From: Gemmatimonadota bacterium | GTDB lineage: Bacteria; ARS69 | Assembly (NCBI GenBank): GCA_030747075.1 | Contig: JASLLL010000008.1 | Location: 24,842-88,841 of the forward strand | Reading direction: 5' to 3' | DNA: 64,000 nt | Shown: positions 36,694-45,377 of the stretch, in pieces | Layout: every line of letters begins with the position of its first letter | Position numbering within the stretch: the stretch's first letter is position 1 | Program-made: the position numbers and the translations under genes | The notes under the pieces: generated by a model | What the model was told of the DNA's origin: nothing | Seen by the model: only the letters and a program-made list of their open reading frames with translations | Database searches by the model: none

Positions 36694-37155
36694 ATGCGCG
36701 CTGTGATCCAGAGAGTGACCCGGGCCGAAGTGTCCGTGGACGGAGAGGTCGTCGGGAGAGTCCCCCCGGAATGCGGAGGACTCCTCGTGCTGGTCGGCGT
36801 TGCAGACGGAGACGACTCCGCCGATGCGGAGTGGATGGCCCGCAAGATCGCGCATCTTCGCGTGATGCCGGATGCCGAAGGGCGCATGAACCGATCCGTG
36901 GTGGAATGCGGGGGCGCGTTGCTTCTGGTGTCGCAGTTCACGCTTCTGGGCGATGCACGCAAGGGCCGCCGTCCGTCGTTTGACCGTGCCGCCCTCCCGG
37001 CGGTCGCGGTCCCCCTTCTCGAAACAGTGCGCCTTCACCTGCTCTCCGAGGGCATCCCGGTCGAGACCGGCCGGTTTGGCGCGCACATGGAAGTGGGTCT
37101 GGTGAACGACGGCCCGGTGACGCTGGTGCTGGATTCCGCGGAGAGGTCCCGATGA
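36694..37155 (+). CDS. dtd: D-aminoacyl-tRNA deacylase
   Basis: A 153-residue protein of full Dtd length with the catalytic SQFTLLGDARKG loop (Thr) and the chiral-proofreading NDGPVTLVLD motif near the C terminus. It opens with the standard MRAVIQRVTRAEVSVDG. It hydrolyses D-amino acids, and glycine, from mischarged tRNA. It is placed 13 bases after the YfiH gene and overlaps maf by four bases, so this is a run of proofreading and housekeeping functions in one operon. Confidence 0.96.
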   Translation: MRAVIQRVTRAEVSVDGEVVGRVPPECGGLLVLVGVADGDDSADAEWMARKIAHLRVMPDAEGRMNRSVVECGGALLLVSQFTLLGDARKGRRPSFDRAALPAVAVPLLETVRLHLLSEGIPVETGRFGAHMEVGLVNDGPVTLVLDSAERSR

Positions 37156-37769
37156 ACTGGTTTGCGCTTGTCGGGGCGGAGTCGCCCTTCCGAAGTCGGC
37201 CGCTGGTGCTGGCGTCGTCTTCTCCACGCAGAAAAGACCTGCTGGAGAGCGTGGGGATCCCGCTGGAGATTGTGCCGCCGGAAGTGGATGAGCGGAGCGA
37301 TCTCCCGGAGGACTCCGAGTCGCTGGTGCGAGTGCTTGCCGCACGGAAGGCCCGCGCGGTCGCCCGGACGCGAACCGGCGGAATGGTGCTCGGTGCGGAT
37401 ACGGTGGTCGTGCTTGGCGGGCGGGTTCTCGGAAAGCCTCACGATGAGGCCCAGGCGCAGGAAATGCTCCGCGCGCTGGCCGGAGTCGAACACCGGGTGC
37501 GGACCGGTGTCTGCGTGGAGGATGCCGCGACCGGCCGGTCTGCGGAGTGCGTCGTCTCCACGCGAGTCCGGTTTCGGCCCCTCACCGAAGAGTCGATTGT
37601 CGCCTATGTGGCCTCCGGGGAGCCGTTCGGAAAGGCGGGGGCATATGCCATTCAGGAGCGCGGGCGTCTCTTCGTCGAAGGAATCACGGGCGACTACTCC
37701 AATGTCGTCGGACTCCCTCTCGGGCCGTCACTCGATCTGATTGCGGAAGTGCTTCGGCCGGAACGCTGA
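37152..37769 (+). CDS. maf: Maf-family nucleotide pyrophosphatase
   Basis: A 205-residue Maf protein with the signature LVLASSSPRRKDLLE, the acidic GADTVVVL and GKPHDEAQA segments, and FGKAGAYAIQERG near the C terminus. Members hydrolyse non-canonical or modified nucleoside triphosphates (dTTP/UTP type, or YceF-like 7-methyl-GTP). GKAGAYAIQ is typical of the YhdE-type dTTP/UTP pyrophosphatase. ATG 37152 overlaps the dtd stop. It ends the operon that runs from recJ. Confidence 0.93.
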   Translation: MNWFALVGAESPFRSRPLVLASSSPRRKDLLESVGIPLEIVPPEVDERSDLPEDSESLVRVLAARKARAVARTRTGGMVLGADTVVVLGGRVLGKPHDEAQAQEMLRALAGVEHRVRTGVCVEDAATGRSAECVVSTRVRFRPLTEESIVAYVASGEPFGKAGAYAIQERGRLFVEGITGDYSNVVGLPLGPSLDLIAEVLRPER

Positions 37770-37776
37770 CGCGCGT

Positions 37777-38040
37777 TCAGCCTCCCTGTGCCTGCCGCGC
37801 CTCGATCTTCCCGGCGGGCTCTCCATCGCGCAGCGCGGCGCGCGCGGCATCCACCACAAAGGCGTGGACCCCGAATGTGGCGGCGACCGAGTCCGGCGCG
37901 CCTTCCAGCAGGTAGTCCATGCCAAGCGGATGGGTCTTCGCGCTTTCCACGAGGTCTTCGACCTCCGAAGGCGCGGGGGTGAATGCGGGAATCCGGGGTC
38001 GGTCGGCTGTGGGAAAGGGTTCCGGACGGCGGGAGTTCAC
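37777..38040 (-). CDS. Small hypothetical protein
   Basis: An 87-residue protein of unknown function, convergent with maf (seven-base gap). I prefer GTG 38040: AAAAGGAG sits six bases upstream on that strand, better than the GTG at 38064. The N-terminal third is Pro-rich and probably disordered (RRPEPFPTADRPRIPAF). The rest reads as two amphipathic helices and a strand (VEDLVESAKTHPLGMDYLLE, then FGVHAFVVDAARAALR). Its own well-formed promoter supports a real gene. No function can be assigned. Confidence 0.6.
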   Translation of the reverse strand: MNSRRPEPFPTADRPRIPAFTPAPSEVEDLVESAKTHPLGMDYLLEGAPDSVAATFGVHAFVVDAARAALRDGEPAGKIEARQAQGG

Positions 38041-38058
38041 GAACTTCTCCTTTTCCGT

Positions 38059-38088
38059 TTGCACCCGGGCAGGTCGGATTCGTATGGT
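38059..38088 (+). promoter_or_regulatory. Promoter of the HMG-CoA-lyase-like gene
   Basis: TTGCAC (38059-38064), 18 bases, TATGGT (38083-38088). Facing the minus-strand promoter at 38092-38121; the two transcripts would begin within about 15 bases of each other and overlap. Confidence 0.5.
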
Positions 38089-38091
38089 CTG

Positions 38092-38121
38092 CCACTATCC
38101 ACTTGGTGGGATGCCTGTCAA
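38092..38121 (-). promoter_or_regulatory. Promoter of the small hypothetical gene
   Basis: On the minus strand: TTGACA (38121-38116), 18 bases, TAGTGG (38097-38092). It overlaps the region of the divergent plus-strand promoter for the HMG-CoA-lyase-like gene. Confidence 0.65.
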
Positions 38122-38183
38122 GATCGGATCCGGACTGATGTCCGCCCCGCCGTGCGCGACCCCCGGATCGAATGGAGAGCACG

Positions 38184-39152
38184 ATGTCGCTTCCTGAATC
38201 CGTCACCGTTTGTGAGTGCTGGGCCCGTGATGGCCTGCAGTCGATCCCGAAGGTCATCCCCACCGAACACAAGCTGGACATGATCCGGCGCATTCTCGAT
38301 TCCGGCGTGCGCAAGCTGGAGGTCACCAGCTTCTCTCACCCGAAGCTTCTTCCGCAGTTTGCCGACTGCGTGGAAGTGCTGCAATCGGTGGAGCGACGGC
38401 CCGGCGTCTCGTATGTGGTTCTCATGCCGAACGCGAAGGGCTTTGATCGTTTCGAAGTCTGCCAGCGCGAGGGCTTCGGCGCGGACGAGATCATCCTCAT
38501 GATCTCCGCCAGCGAGACTCACAACCGTGTCAACTTCCGCATGACCCACACCGAAGCGATGCGCGCTCACGCGGAGATCATGCGTCGCGCACTCGCACTG
38601 GGCGTGAAGGTGATCGGGTGTCCGGGGACGGTCTACGGTTGTCCTATTGCCGGAGATGTCTCGATGAAGGATGTGATATCGGTGACGCGCTTCTACCTGG
38701 AGGAAGGTGCCGACACGATCATGCTCGGGGACACGACCGGCGCGGCCAACCCTGCCTCTGTTCGCGAACGAGTCGGCGAGCTGCGTACGCTCTTCCCGGA
38801 GGCGGAGTTTATCGCCCACTTCCATGACACGCGCGGGAACGGCATCGTGAACTCGGTGGCGGCACTCGAACTGGGGCTGCGATTCGTCGACACCTCGCTC
38901 GGCGCCATCGGAGGACAACCAGCGACGAGCGCGGGGAAGTATCAGGCGGGATTCACCGGCAACACCTGCACCGAAGACCTGGTGTGCCTCCTGGAAGAGA
39001 TGGGTGTGGATACGGGTTTCGACATCGAGAAGATGATCACCGCCGGTCATCGGGCCGAAGAGGTGATCGGTGAGCGACTCCGCGCGAATGTGATTCGCTC
39101 CGGCCCGGTGAATCACGCACCCCGCGAGTACGACCCGGCCTCCTCCGACTGA
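38184..39152 (+). CDS. Hydroxymethylglutaryl-CoA lyase-like enzyme
   Basis: A 322-residue DRE-TIM metallolyase. It has the RDGLQ motif at residues 15-19 (after CECWA), VTSFSHPKLLPQF, the metal His pair in HFHDTRGNG, and GCPGTVYGCPIAGDVSM plus IGGQPATSAGKYQAG with the catalytic-loop region. It would cleave HMG-CoA to acetyl-CoA and acetoacetate, as in leucine breakdown, but no other leucine-pathway genes are near and related lyases act on other acyl-CoAs. ATG 38184 is preceded by GGAGAG; the in-frame ATG four codons earlier has no site. It appears monocistronic. Confidence 0.85.
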   Translation: MSLPESVTVCECWARDGLQSIPKVIPTEHKLDMIRRILDSGVRKLEVTSFSHPKLLPQFADCVEVLQSVERRPGVSYVVLMPNAKGFDRFEVCQREGFGADEIILMISASETHNRVNFRMTHTEAMRAHAEIMRRALALGVKVIGCPGTVYGCPIAGDVSMKDVISVTRFYLEEGADTIMLGDTTGAANPASVRERVGELRTLFPEAEFIAHFHDTRGNGIVNSVAALELGLRFVDTSLGAIGGQPATSAGKYQAGFTGNTCTEDLVCLLEEMGVDTGFDIEKMITAGHRAEEVIGERLRANVIRSGPVNHAPREYDPASSD

Positions 39153-39473
39153 CCCGGCACGCTCCTCCCCATGCGCGCATGGGTTCGCGCGTCGTAATGC
39201 TAAAGCGCCTCTCCGCTTGCTTTGACCGGGCGGGCGGCGCATCCGCGGGCCGGTTCGCTGGCCCCGTCGTTCCCATTGGACTCGGCGTCGGTCACGCTGC
39301 CCGTTCAGGGAATGCCGCCCGTTCCCCGGTGTGCGGGCAGTCTGCGCTGAAACGGCCTCGCCACCGCGTGGACTCCCGGAGCGGCACGATCCCTGCAGAG
39401 ACCCTTGTGCGATTGCGGGAGCGATGGCCCGGGAAGCCTTCCGGGGCCGGGACCGCTCCGGAAAGGAAAGCCC
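39153..39473 (+). other. 321-bp intergenic region with a 16-bp perfect palindrome
   Basis: CCCATGCGCGCATGGG (39168-39183) lies 16 bases after the preceding stop and probably acts as a terminator stem. The rest is GC-rich; I see no convincing ORF, RNA gene or clear promoter, though GTAATGCT near 39196 could serve as a -10. Confidence 0.5.
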
Positions 39474-40490
39474 ATGTCGGCCCGACCCGTTGTCCTCCGT
39501 CTCGTGTGGATGCTCCTGATCGCCTGCGCCGGAACCATGGCCGCGCCGCCTGACGCACGGGCGGCTTCCACTCACGGAAACACCTACCTCCGGGATGTGG
39601 ATCTGGTGGCCCGGGGAGTTCCGCTGTTCCTGTATGGCAACACGCTGGTGAACTTCCGTCTCGTCACACAAAACGACACCATCTTCGTGGTGACGGAGCA
39701 GAACGACTGGGTGCCATTCTCTCCCGCGCAGGACTACACGCCGTACAAACTCCTGACCGAGATTTTCGGATACACGCCGTGGGACCGCCGGAAGAGCACC
39801 CCGGAACGGGTGAGAGAAAGCTCTGTCAGACTGCTGGCGCGCAAGAACGAAGACAAGCCGCTGAAGTTCCAGAAGGCCCAACTGGAGAGTCTTCCAGCGG
39901 TCGTGAAGTGCGAACTGATCCATGTCGACGCCTCATTTGATTCCCAGAGGCCATTGTGGTGGAGAGTCACACTTGAGGACGGGCAGGAGGTGCTCTGTTC
40001 TTCTACTTCGATCGGGGGCCCGGAGGACTGTCGCAAAGGCGGTCCGATAGCGAATGAAACGAGAGAGGAGTCTGTGAAGCGTCGGGCGGAAGAGCAACGG
40101 CCCATGCACGAGAAGATCAGGAACTCGCTTCTCGACACGCTCGTTCAGGCCGTCACGCGCTCGTGGCCGAACAAGGAAGGGCAGCCGGTCTTCATCTATC
40201 GCCCCGGCGACGGCGTGAACTCCTTCTGGTTCCACGAGGACATTCGCGAAAGGGTTCCCGATTACCCGCAGCGGGGACCGGTAGATCCGGCCACCGCGCG
40301 GGAAGTGATCCACATGCTTCCGAGCTTCAGCGGGTGGGACCCGGTGCTAGTGAACATCCTGGAGTCGGATCCGGAGTCTCTGTGGGAACTGAGGTGGAAC
40401 ATGCTGGTCGACCTTCCACCTTACCCGAACGGCTGGCGGAAGGTCCTCCTCAGCCGAGTACCCTACGACCTCTCCCGTTTCCGGAGGTAA
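39474..40490 (+). CDS. Hypothetical exported protein
   Basis: A 338-residue protein with a clear signal peptide (VVLRLVWMLLIACAGTMAAPPDARA). The mature part has alternating beta and charged helical segments and no motif I recognise. Four cysteines or fewer are present, so it is not a disulfide-rich module. GGAAAGGA precedes ATG 39474. The next secreted-protein gene begins six bases after its stop with the ribosome site inside this gene's last codons, so the two are co-transcribed and may work together at the surface. Confidence 0.65.
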   Translation: MSARPVVLRLVWMLLIACAGTMAAPPDARAASTHGNTYLRDVDLVARGVPLFLYGNTLVNFRLVTQNDTIFVVTEQNDWVPFSPAQDYTPYKLLTEIFGYTPWDRRKSTPERVRESSVRLLARKNEDKPLKFQKAQLESLPAVVKCELIHVDASFDSQRPLWWRVTLEDGQEVLCSSTSIGGPEDCRKGGPIANETREESVKRRAEEQRPMHEKIRNSLLDTLVQAVTRSWPNKEGQPVFIYRPGDGVNSFWFHEDIRERVPDYPQRGPVDPATAREVIHMLPSFSGWDPVLVNILESDPESLWELRWNMLVDLPPYPNGWRKVLLSRVPYDLSRFRR

Positions 40491-40495
40491 ACGCC

Positions 40496-43432
40496 ATGCA
40501 CGCATCGAGGTGGCTTCGACTGGCCGTACTTCTCGTTCTGGCGTTCCCGGCGCCCTCTCTTCCGGTCAACACCTGTCCAATCCGGAATGAGGCCTTCTTT
40601 CTCGATCCCTTTCAGGATCAGTTCGGTGCGGACACGGACCCCTTTGAGCTTCGCCTGGCGCTGGAGGCCGAGGGTTACAGAGCATGGGAGCCCCCCGGAG
40701 AAGAGGAACACTGGGCGGCCGACAGCGTAGCCACCAGCACACCGTCCGTGAATCTGAGGAAGCTCATAGAGGCACTGGGGAATTCCGGGATCCTCAAGAT
40801 CTCCACACATGGAGAACTGGACAAGATGTTGCTGGAGCACACTTGCGGGATTCCGGAGTCGGCAATGGAGGCCACGGTGGCCAACTACCGAACCACTTAC
40901 GGCTTCGCACACAACGAGATCGGCTATCTGCCGGATCCGTCGGATTGGGGCACGACCGACTGCTATACCCTCTGGGTTACAGGAGATGTTGTCGCTTGGT
41001 TTGCGGTCGACCACCATACCTACTTCCACAATGCGTCGTGCTGGTCGACCTCCTACGCGAACAAACTCCCGTATGAAGTTGTCGGCGGACACACGCTGCC
41101 GGTGAACAACCCGGACGCCGTCATGGTGATTCGCGAGGTGTTTGACGGTCTTCTGGGTCGGCGAACATTGGAGGACCGCAACCTGCAGAACACATGGAAC
41201 TGGAACACGGTTCTCCCCTCCTCGTACGGCCCGGGTTACTTTCGGCTGAACAGCAGTACGGACTTGGAGGTCACGCCGCATGTCACGGACTATCATCCTC
41301 CCTCGGGGGCCGTTCTCGATACGGCGACCGTTGCGGGGTGGGTGGAGTTCAGCGCGCGAATGGACATTTCGTGGCCGGGGCGCGTCATTGACGGGAGCGC
41401 CCGGGTGCATATCGACCGGGTGAAGTGGGTGTCGGACCATCGGATTGAGTTCGACATCCATCCGGTCGACACGGGTTCGGTCGTCATTCGGGTGGACGCA
41501 TCGGATACGCACCCGCTCTGGAACGACGAGCTTTCTCTCAATGGCGATGGCGCTCCGCCGGGCAAGGACGACTTCGAGTGGTTGCTCTACTCGACGGTAT
41601 CGGCAAGCAACACCGCGTGCGCGTTCGAGAGTGCTCATGCGTGGCGGGATCCGAAGACGGGGAATGTGCGCCTGGGGTTCGTGACGGATCGGGAGTGGGG
41701 GTCGTCCGCGTTTTCCATTCTGGACGCGAAGTCGGAACACCCGCTGGTTCGCATTCCGGCCGAGGGAGGAGAGCGCCCGCACTTCTACGAGGTGGCCCTT
41801 CCGGAACCCGGGAGCGGCGAGTACATCGTGCGGGAGCATCCCGGAGATGGTTCGGCCCCGGACCGGACGAGGCCGATCCGCCTGGCGGAAACCCCGCCGA
41901 TGCTCTCGAGCCTGCGAAATCTGAACGACGCCGCCGCGAGCTGGGGACCGTATCCGCCCGGGCGGGATCCCTCCCCGGCGGTGTTCCCGCGTGTGTCCTC
42001 CGGATCGGCGGCGCGGATCGTGTTCTATTCGTCGCGGGGAGATTTCATGGACGCGCTCGGCCCGGAGATCGACTGGTACGAGTCGCAGGGTCTCTCCTGC
42101 ACGAAGGTCATAGGGTCCTCGGATCCGGACGACGCGCGGGCGGCGGCACAGTCGGCCTGGGCGGCGGCGGGCGGCGCGTCCGCGGAACACCTGCCGGTCT
42201 TCGTGATCGTGGGAGAGGCCAACGAGGGTTCGGTTCCGGAGTACGACATCGTGGGCACTTACTACCCGACGGACGACCCCGGGGGAGAGTCGTACTGGGG
42301 CACCGCCTCCGACGCGCTCATTGTTGACTTTGACGGAGACGAAATCCCCGACACGCCCTGGATGCGAATTCAGGGGCACACCGTGGAGCAGGTGACTCAC
42401 GGGGTGCAGAGCGCGCTGGACTATCTGCACGGGGACTGGATTTCCCCGGACAGGGTGCTCCAGATCGTGGGCGACATGACCGGGTGCTCTCCCGCATCGG
42501 ACGGGGAACCCGCCGGCACGATGGCCGGGATCGCCGCGTCCTACGGTGCGGAGGGAATCCCCGTCGACACGATTCTCGACAGCGACTTCATCGACTGCGG
42601 AGACTACGCGGCCCGAAGGCAGGCGGTCGCCGCCGCCATCAACGCGGGCGTTACCTCGCTTCAGGTGATGGCGAATGTCAGCAACCGGTCGAACTTCGGG
42701 TTCCTTCTCCAGAAGGTGTTCGGAGGAACGGCGGCCTATTTCACGATGGCCGATGTTCCGGTTCGTCAGCGGATCGTGGTCGAGGCGCCCGGATGCGGCA
42801 TGGGAGACACGGATCGGAACAACCCGTCGTACTACCCGTCGTACGCATGGGACTTCCAGACGGCAGACCCCGCGTTGGGAACAACGGCGGTCGTCTGGTT
42901 TTCGCACAAGCGCGGCGGTCTGAAGCCCCGGCATCTGGATCTTGCGCGTCGCTACCATGAGCTTCGCCTTCACGACGACTCGTGGATTCTGTGGCCGGAA
43001 CTGTTCTTTCGTGCGGTTCGGGAGATGGCGCTCGATACGCCCGAAGCCGTCAAGTGGTTGCGATACGCGGCGGCCGAGGGGCATCCGGTCATTCGTCCGG
43101 AACTGCGCGGTGCGTCCACCTCGGTGCGGCCGGGTGGGGCGGCCGGGCCGCTCGGGCCCTTCGGACTGGGCATCGCCCCGAACCCTACCGCAGGAGAGAC
43201 GGCGGTCCTGTTCGCGCTCGCCCGCGGGCAGGAAATCTCCGCACGCATCCACGATGTGGGTGGGCGTCTCGTGCGGACGCTGGCGACTCCGCATCACCGG
43301 GAGGCGGGGGAGCACGCGCTCGTGTGGGACGGTCACGATCACGCGGGCGGGCCGGTGGCGTCGGGCGTGTACTTCGTTCGCGTGACGGGAGAGGGGGGGA
43401 CGGCCGTCGCCAAAGTCATCATGACGCGATAG
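40496..43432 (+). CDS. Large secreted protein, C25-peptidase-like core with FlgD-Ig-like C-terminus
   Basis: A 978-residue exported protein with a signal peptide ending near LPVN. The first 500 residues are beta-rich with no recognised family. Residues about 500-850 have the order of a gingipain-type C25 domain: a start like RIVFYSSRGDFMDAL, an LPVFVIVGEANEG strand, a tD-type segment (IVDFDGDEIPDTPWMRIQG, then TVEQVTHGV), and VVEAPGCGMGD where C25 enzymes have the catalytic Cys. The expected GHG (catalytic His) is absent, reading NVSNRSN instead, so activity is doubtful. The last 85 residues are a FlgD-Ig-like sorting module (IAPNPTAGETAVLF, then WDGHDHAGGPVASGVYFV). Confidence 0.7.
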   Translation: MHASRWLRLAVLLVLAFPAPSLPVNTCPIRNEAFFLDPFQDQFGADTDPFELRLALEAEGYRAWEPPGEEEHWAADSVATSTPSVNLRKLIEALGNSGILKISTHGELDKMLLEHTCGIPESAMEATVANYRTTYGFAHNEIGYLPDPSDWGTTDCYTLWVTGDVVAWFAVDHHTYFHNASCWSTSYANKLPYEVVGGHTLPVNNPDAVMVIREVFDGLLGRRTLEDRNLQNTWNWNTVLPSSYGPGYFRLNSSTDLEVTPHVTDYHPPSGAVLDTATVAGWVEFSARMDISWPGRVIDGSARVHIDRVKWVSDHRIEFDIHPVDTGSVVIRVDASDTHPLWNDELSLNGDGAPPGKDDFEWLLYSTVSASNTACAFESAHAWRDPKTGNVRLGFVTDREWGSSAFSILDAKSEHPLVRIPAEGGERPHFYEVALPEPGSGEYIVREHPGDGSAPDRTRPIRLAETPPMLSSLRNLNDAAASWGPYPPGRDPSPAVFPRVSSGSAARIVFYSSRGDFMDALGPEIDWYESQGLSCTKVIGSSDPDDARAAAQSAWAAAGGASAEHLPVFVIVGEANEGSVPEYDIVGTYYPTDDPGGESYWGTASDALIVDFDGDEIPDTPWMRIQGHTVEQVTHGVQSALDYLHGDWISPDRVLQIVGDMTGCSPASDGEPAGTMAGIAASYGAEGIPVDTILDSDFIDCGDYAARRQAVAAAINAGVTSLQVMANVSNRSNFGFLLQKVFGGTAAYFTMADVPVRQRIVVEAPGCGMGDTDRNNPSYYPSYAWDFQTADPALGTTAVVWFSHKRGGLKPRHLDLARRYHELRLHDDSWILWPELFFRAVREMALDTPEAVKWLRYAAAEGHPVIRPELRGASTSVRPGGAAGPLGPFGLGIAPNPTAGETAVLFALARGQEISARIHDVGGRLVRTLATPHHREAGEHALVWDGHDHAGGPVASGVYFVRVTGEGGTAVAKVIMTR

Positions 43433-43448
43433 ACGACAGACACAGGTG

Positions 43449-43466
43449 CGCCGCCTGTTGGCGGCG
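43449..43466 (+). terminator. Hairpin after the large secreted-protein gene
   Basis: CGCCGCC (43449-43455), loop TGTT, GGCGGCG (43460-43466): seven perfect pairs about 17 bases after the stop. No T run. Confidence 0.55.
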
Positions 43467-43530
43467 TCAGGGATCTCCCCGAAGCTCCCCGATGTTGTCG
43501 GAACACAAACGCACAAGGGAGGATTCCACC

Positions 43531-44052
43531 ATGTTGAACCATCGGAAGTTCCGCTTCACGGACCTGCTGCGCATTCTGCCGCTGGTTGCACTCCTTCTCG
43601 CGGGGTCGTCCGTCCCCGCGCTGGCGACCACGATCCCGGCGACGAGTTGGGGTTGCATCAAGGCGTGCTACCACGACAACGCCCCGAAAGAGTGCATCAA
43701 CCGGTACTGCAGCAAGCAGGGCGGAGGGAATGCGCTCCTCATGGATCACTCGGAGGTTCCCGTCCCGGAATCGGATGGCGTCCTTTTCGGCGCGGCACTC
43801 GGAGAGGCATACCTGGCGGAAGCTGTGGGTGCGCGGGGGTCGGTCGTGGGGTCGGAGGTGATCGTCGGGGAGGACCTGGGGCTTGGAGGCGCGACCGGTG
43901 CGTTCTGGTCGATTCGCGCGGAGGCCGGTTTCATCCGGGAGGTTCGTTTCTCGCGGTTCCCGGCCGGAGATGTGGCGGTGGCCGCGTCGCCTCCCGCCGC
44001 GACCGGCATGGAGTCCGCCAGCTGGGGACGCGCCAAGGCACGATACCGGTAG
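43531..44052 (+). CDS. Hypothetical exported protein
   Basis: A 173-residue protein with a signal peptide (DLLRILPLVALLLAGSSVPALA). Four cysteines cluster at the mature N terminus (WGCIKACYHDNAPKECINRYC), likely a two-disulfide knot. The remainder is Gly/Ala/Val rich. No family is recognised. GGGAGGA lies seven bases upstream of ATG 43531, and a strong hairpin follows the gene, so it is probably a single-gene transcript. Confidence 0.6.
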   Translation: MLNHRKFRFTDLLRILPLVALLLAGSSVPALATTIPATSWGCIKACYHDNAPKECINRYCSKQGGGNALLMDHSEVPVPESDGVLFGAALGEAYLAEAVGARGSVVGSEVIVGEDLGLGGATGAFWSIRAEAGFIREVRFSRFPAGDVAVAASPPAATGMESASWGRAKARYR

Positions 44053-44057
44053 TGTGC

Positions 44058-44091
44058 GGAAAGGGGTGGGGCAAGCGCTCCGCCCCTTTCC
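44058..44091 (+). terminator. Strong GC hairpin after the exported-protein gene
   Basis: GGAAAGGGGTGG (44058-44069) pairs with CCGCCCCTTTCC (44080-44091) over twelve positions with one G-T pair. It begins six bases after the stop. Confidence 0.65.
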
Positions 44092-44106
44092 CGGTGGCGG
44101 GCGGGA

Positions 44107-44134
44107 GGCCTGGCCGCTATCTTCCGGCCAGGCC
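44107..44134 (+). promoter_or_regulatory. Perfect 10-bp inverted repeat upstream of mtnA
   Basis: GGCCTGGCCG (44107-44116) and CGGCCAGGCC (44125-44134) enclose CTATCTTC. The enclosed TATCTT is identical to the hrcA -10, so the repeat may be an operator around the mtnA -10; no good -35 is visible. A second terminator stem is the alternative. Confidence 0.5.
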
Positions 44135-44161
44135 GCCCCTCCCACAGGAGAGTTCTAGATC

Positions 44162-45241
44162 ATGACGGAACATTCCCCGCCGGGCGCACCCTTCTCCACC
44201 GTCCGCTGGGAGGACGGGGTGGTTCATCTTCTGGAGCAGACGCTCCTTCCCGAGCGCGAGGAGGAGCTGCCCTGTCGCACGCCGGAGGAGATCGCGGACG
44301 CCATCCGCCGGCTCGCGGTGCGCGGGGCACCCGCCATCGGGGTGGCGGCGGGTTACGGTGCCGCCCTGGCCGCACACCACTCCCGCGCGACGGACCCGGC
44401 TGCGTTCGTCGCGGAAGTGGAGGCTGCACTGGCGCTTCTCCGGGCGGCGCGCCCGACCGCCGTGAACCTGCCGTGGGCCGTGGACCGCATGAGGGCATCG
44501 CTCCAGGCATCGGAGGGGGGCTCGATCGAGGAGCGGAAGGCCGCGCTCCTGGACGAAGCCCGGCGCATCCATGCCGAAGATGCAGCATCCTGCCGGGCGA
44601 TGGGCCGCCTCGGCGCGGCGCTGCTTCCGACGAAAGGGACCGTCCTCACGCACTGCAACGCGGGCGCACTGGCCACGGGCGGCCGGGGAACCGCGCTGGC
44701 GGTCATCTATGCCGCCGTGGAGGACGGGAAAGCCATCCGGGTGCTGGCGGACGAAACGCGCCCCCTTCTTCAGGGGGCCCGCCTCACCGCGTGGGAGCTC
44801 GCCCGGTTCGGCGTTCCGGTCACCCTCCTGTGCGACAATGCGGCCGGATCGGCCCTTTCCCGGGGGATGGTGGACTGCGTGGTCGTCGGATCGGATCGGA
44901 TTGCCGCCAACGGGGATGTCGCGAACAAGATCGGAACCTATCCGCTGGCGGTACTCGCGCGGGAACATGACATTCCGTTTTTCGTGGTGGCGCCGCTTTC
45001 CACCGTGGATCCGGCCACTCCCTCCGGCGAAGGCATCCCCATCGAGGAGAGAGCGCCGGAAGAGGTGACCGAGCCTCGTGGGGTTCGATTCGCGCCTCTG
45101 GGGGTGAACGCCTTCAACCCGGCGTTTGATGTCACCCCTGCCCGCTTCGTCACGGCCATCGTGACCGATCGCGGGATCGCGCGCGCGCCTTACGGGAAGG
45201 CCCTCCGGGCGCTGGCCGAAGCTCCGCCTCCGGTGGGATAA
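44162..45241 (+). CDS. mtnA: S-methyl-5-thioribose-1-phosphate isomerase
   Basis: A 359-residue MtnA of the eIF2B-alpha fold. It has the substrate-loop RGAPAIGVAAGYG, the catalytic Cys in THCNAGALATGG and the catalytic Asp in GSDRIAANGDVANKIGTY. It isomerises methylthioribose-1-phosphate to methylthioribulose-1-phosphate in methionine salvage. No other salvage genes are in the window. The ribosome site ACAGGAG lies about 13 bases before ATG 44162. The upstream inverted repeat may regulate it. Confidence 0.95.
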   Translation: MTEHSPPGAPFSTVRWEDGVVHLLEQTLLPEREEELPCRTPEEIADAIRRLAVRGAPAIGVAAGYGAALAAHHSRATDPAAFVAEVEAALALLRAARPTAVNLPWAVDRMRASLQASEGGSIEERKAALLDEARRIHAEDAASCRAMGRLGAALLPTKGTVLTHCNAGALATGGRGTALAVIYAAVEDGKAIRVLADETRPLLQGARLTAWELARFGVPVTLLCDNAAGSALSRGMVDCVVVGSDRIAANGDVANKIGTYPLAVLAREHDIPFFVVAPLSTVDPATPSGEGIPIEERAPEEVTEPRGVRFAPLGVNAFNPAFDVTPARFVTAIVTDRGIARAPYGKALRALAEAPPPVG

Positions 45242-45255
45242 CCCCCATACGGATC

Positions 45256-45285
45256 TTGACGGGCCATCCGGCACCCTGCTAGTCT
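45256..45285 (+). promoter_or_regulatory. Promoter of the rplM operon
   Basis: TTGACG (45256-45261), 18 bases, TAGTCT (45280-45285). It leaves a leader of about 85 bases before rplM, long enough for an autoregulatory structure, though I could not identify one. Confidence 0.7.
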
Positions 45286-45377
45286 GTCCGCCCTTTGTGT
45301 CCGCAGCGGAATGCTGTGGATGGGCAGGAACGCCCGACAAGCCACTTGGGACCCCCGCACGGGGGGAGGATGAGCCG

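Noticed and set aside
37777..38064. GTG 38064 as start of the small minus-strand gene
   Set aside because: The upstream sequence is not a ribosome site; GTG 38040 has AAAAGGAG at six bases.
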